The notes below the pieces were generated by a model. That model saw nothing but the letters and a program-made list of their open reading frames with translations, was not told the origin of the DNA and did not search any database. A DNA stretch of 13,959 bases from CAIVSN01 sp036171455 (GTDB lineage: Bacteria; Patescibacteriota; Gracilibacteria; BD1-5; UBA2023): the NCBI GenBank assembly GCA_036171455.1, contig JAVHRB010000040.1:1-13959 (forward strand), given 5' to 3'. A program made the translations under genes and the position numbers. This document shows positions 13,939 through 13,959 of this stretch, piece after piece; position 1 is the stretch's first letter, and the number at the start of each line of letters is the position of its first letter.

Positions 13939-13959
13939 CTACCGCTTTGTGATTTCGCT
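13939..13959 (-). CDS. C-terminal end of an upstream leftward gene (partial)
   Basis: From the window edge one minus-strand frame reads SEITKR and stops at TAG (forward 13939-13941), about 17 bases before the possible terminator, which is a normal gene-end layout. A second frame is open for 31 codons from 13958 to TAG 13863-13865 (...SKLTGKRDWKRCRYEKSPVEFF) but would run through the hairpin. Neither tail is recognisable. Confidence 0.25.
   Translation of the reverse strand, partial: SEITKR

Overview
The window reads as chromosomal DNA from a Candidate Phyla Radiation bacterium that uses genetic code 25, in which UGA means glycine (Candidatus Gracilibacteria / BD1-5 or Absconditabacteria / SR1). 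Eight genes (glycosyltransferase, ruvB, shikimate-kinase-like, a small membrane protein, miaA, a pilin-like protein, dus and a SNF2 helicase) only become complete when UGA is read through. I count 19 in-frame UGA codons. Many fall where the protein family has glycine, including the first P-loop glycine of two NTPases. Every gene I assign ends in TAA or TAG, none in TGA. Standard-code gene calling would break these genes into pieces.

Layout. 1-191: tail of an unidentified + strand gene, then a convergent spacer. 192-965 (-): GT2 glycosyltransferase, divergent from 1055-2071 (+) ruvB. 2146-2715 (+): shikimate-kinase-like P-loop kinase, whose stop codon interlocks with that of a small membrane protein (2712-3089, -). 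A leftward run 6131-2712 then holds dus (tRNA dihydrouridine synthase), a small unknown gene, a VirB2/TrbC-pilin-like protein, miaA (tRNA dimethylallyltransferase) and the membrane protein. 6207-6743 (+) is a GT-B-like C-terminal half, divergent from dus across a compact symmetric promoter. 6744-7421 holds two hairpin terminators and a 66-residue gene (-) with a structured leader. 7422-7924 (-) is an unknown gene that appears to need a -1 frameshift. 8136-10034 (+) is dnaK, with a near-consensus promoter and a degenerate CIRCE operator. 10035-10460 is non-coding, rich in hairpins, and may hold a structured RNA. 10461-13817 (-) is a 1118-residue SWIM-SNF2 helicase. The last 140 bases hold the end of another leftward gene and a possible terminator.

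How the genes fit together. The content is mostly housekeeping: DNA recombination (RuvB, SNF2), tRNA modification (MiaA, Dus), protein folding (DnaK) and cell-surface work (glycosyltransferases, pilin-like protein). No phage, IS or CRISPR is visible. Gene starts almost all lack a Shine-Dalgarno, and some promoters sit so close to the start codon that the mRNAs may be leaderless. The most unusual points are the UGA recoding, its absence from dnaK, the structured leader at 7223-7323, the alternative-pairing RNA region at 10197-10334, and the possible -1 frameshift near 7780.
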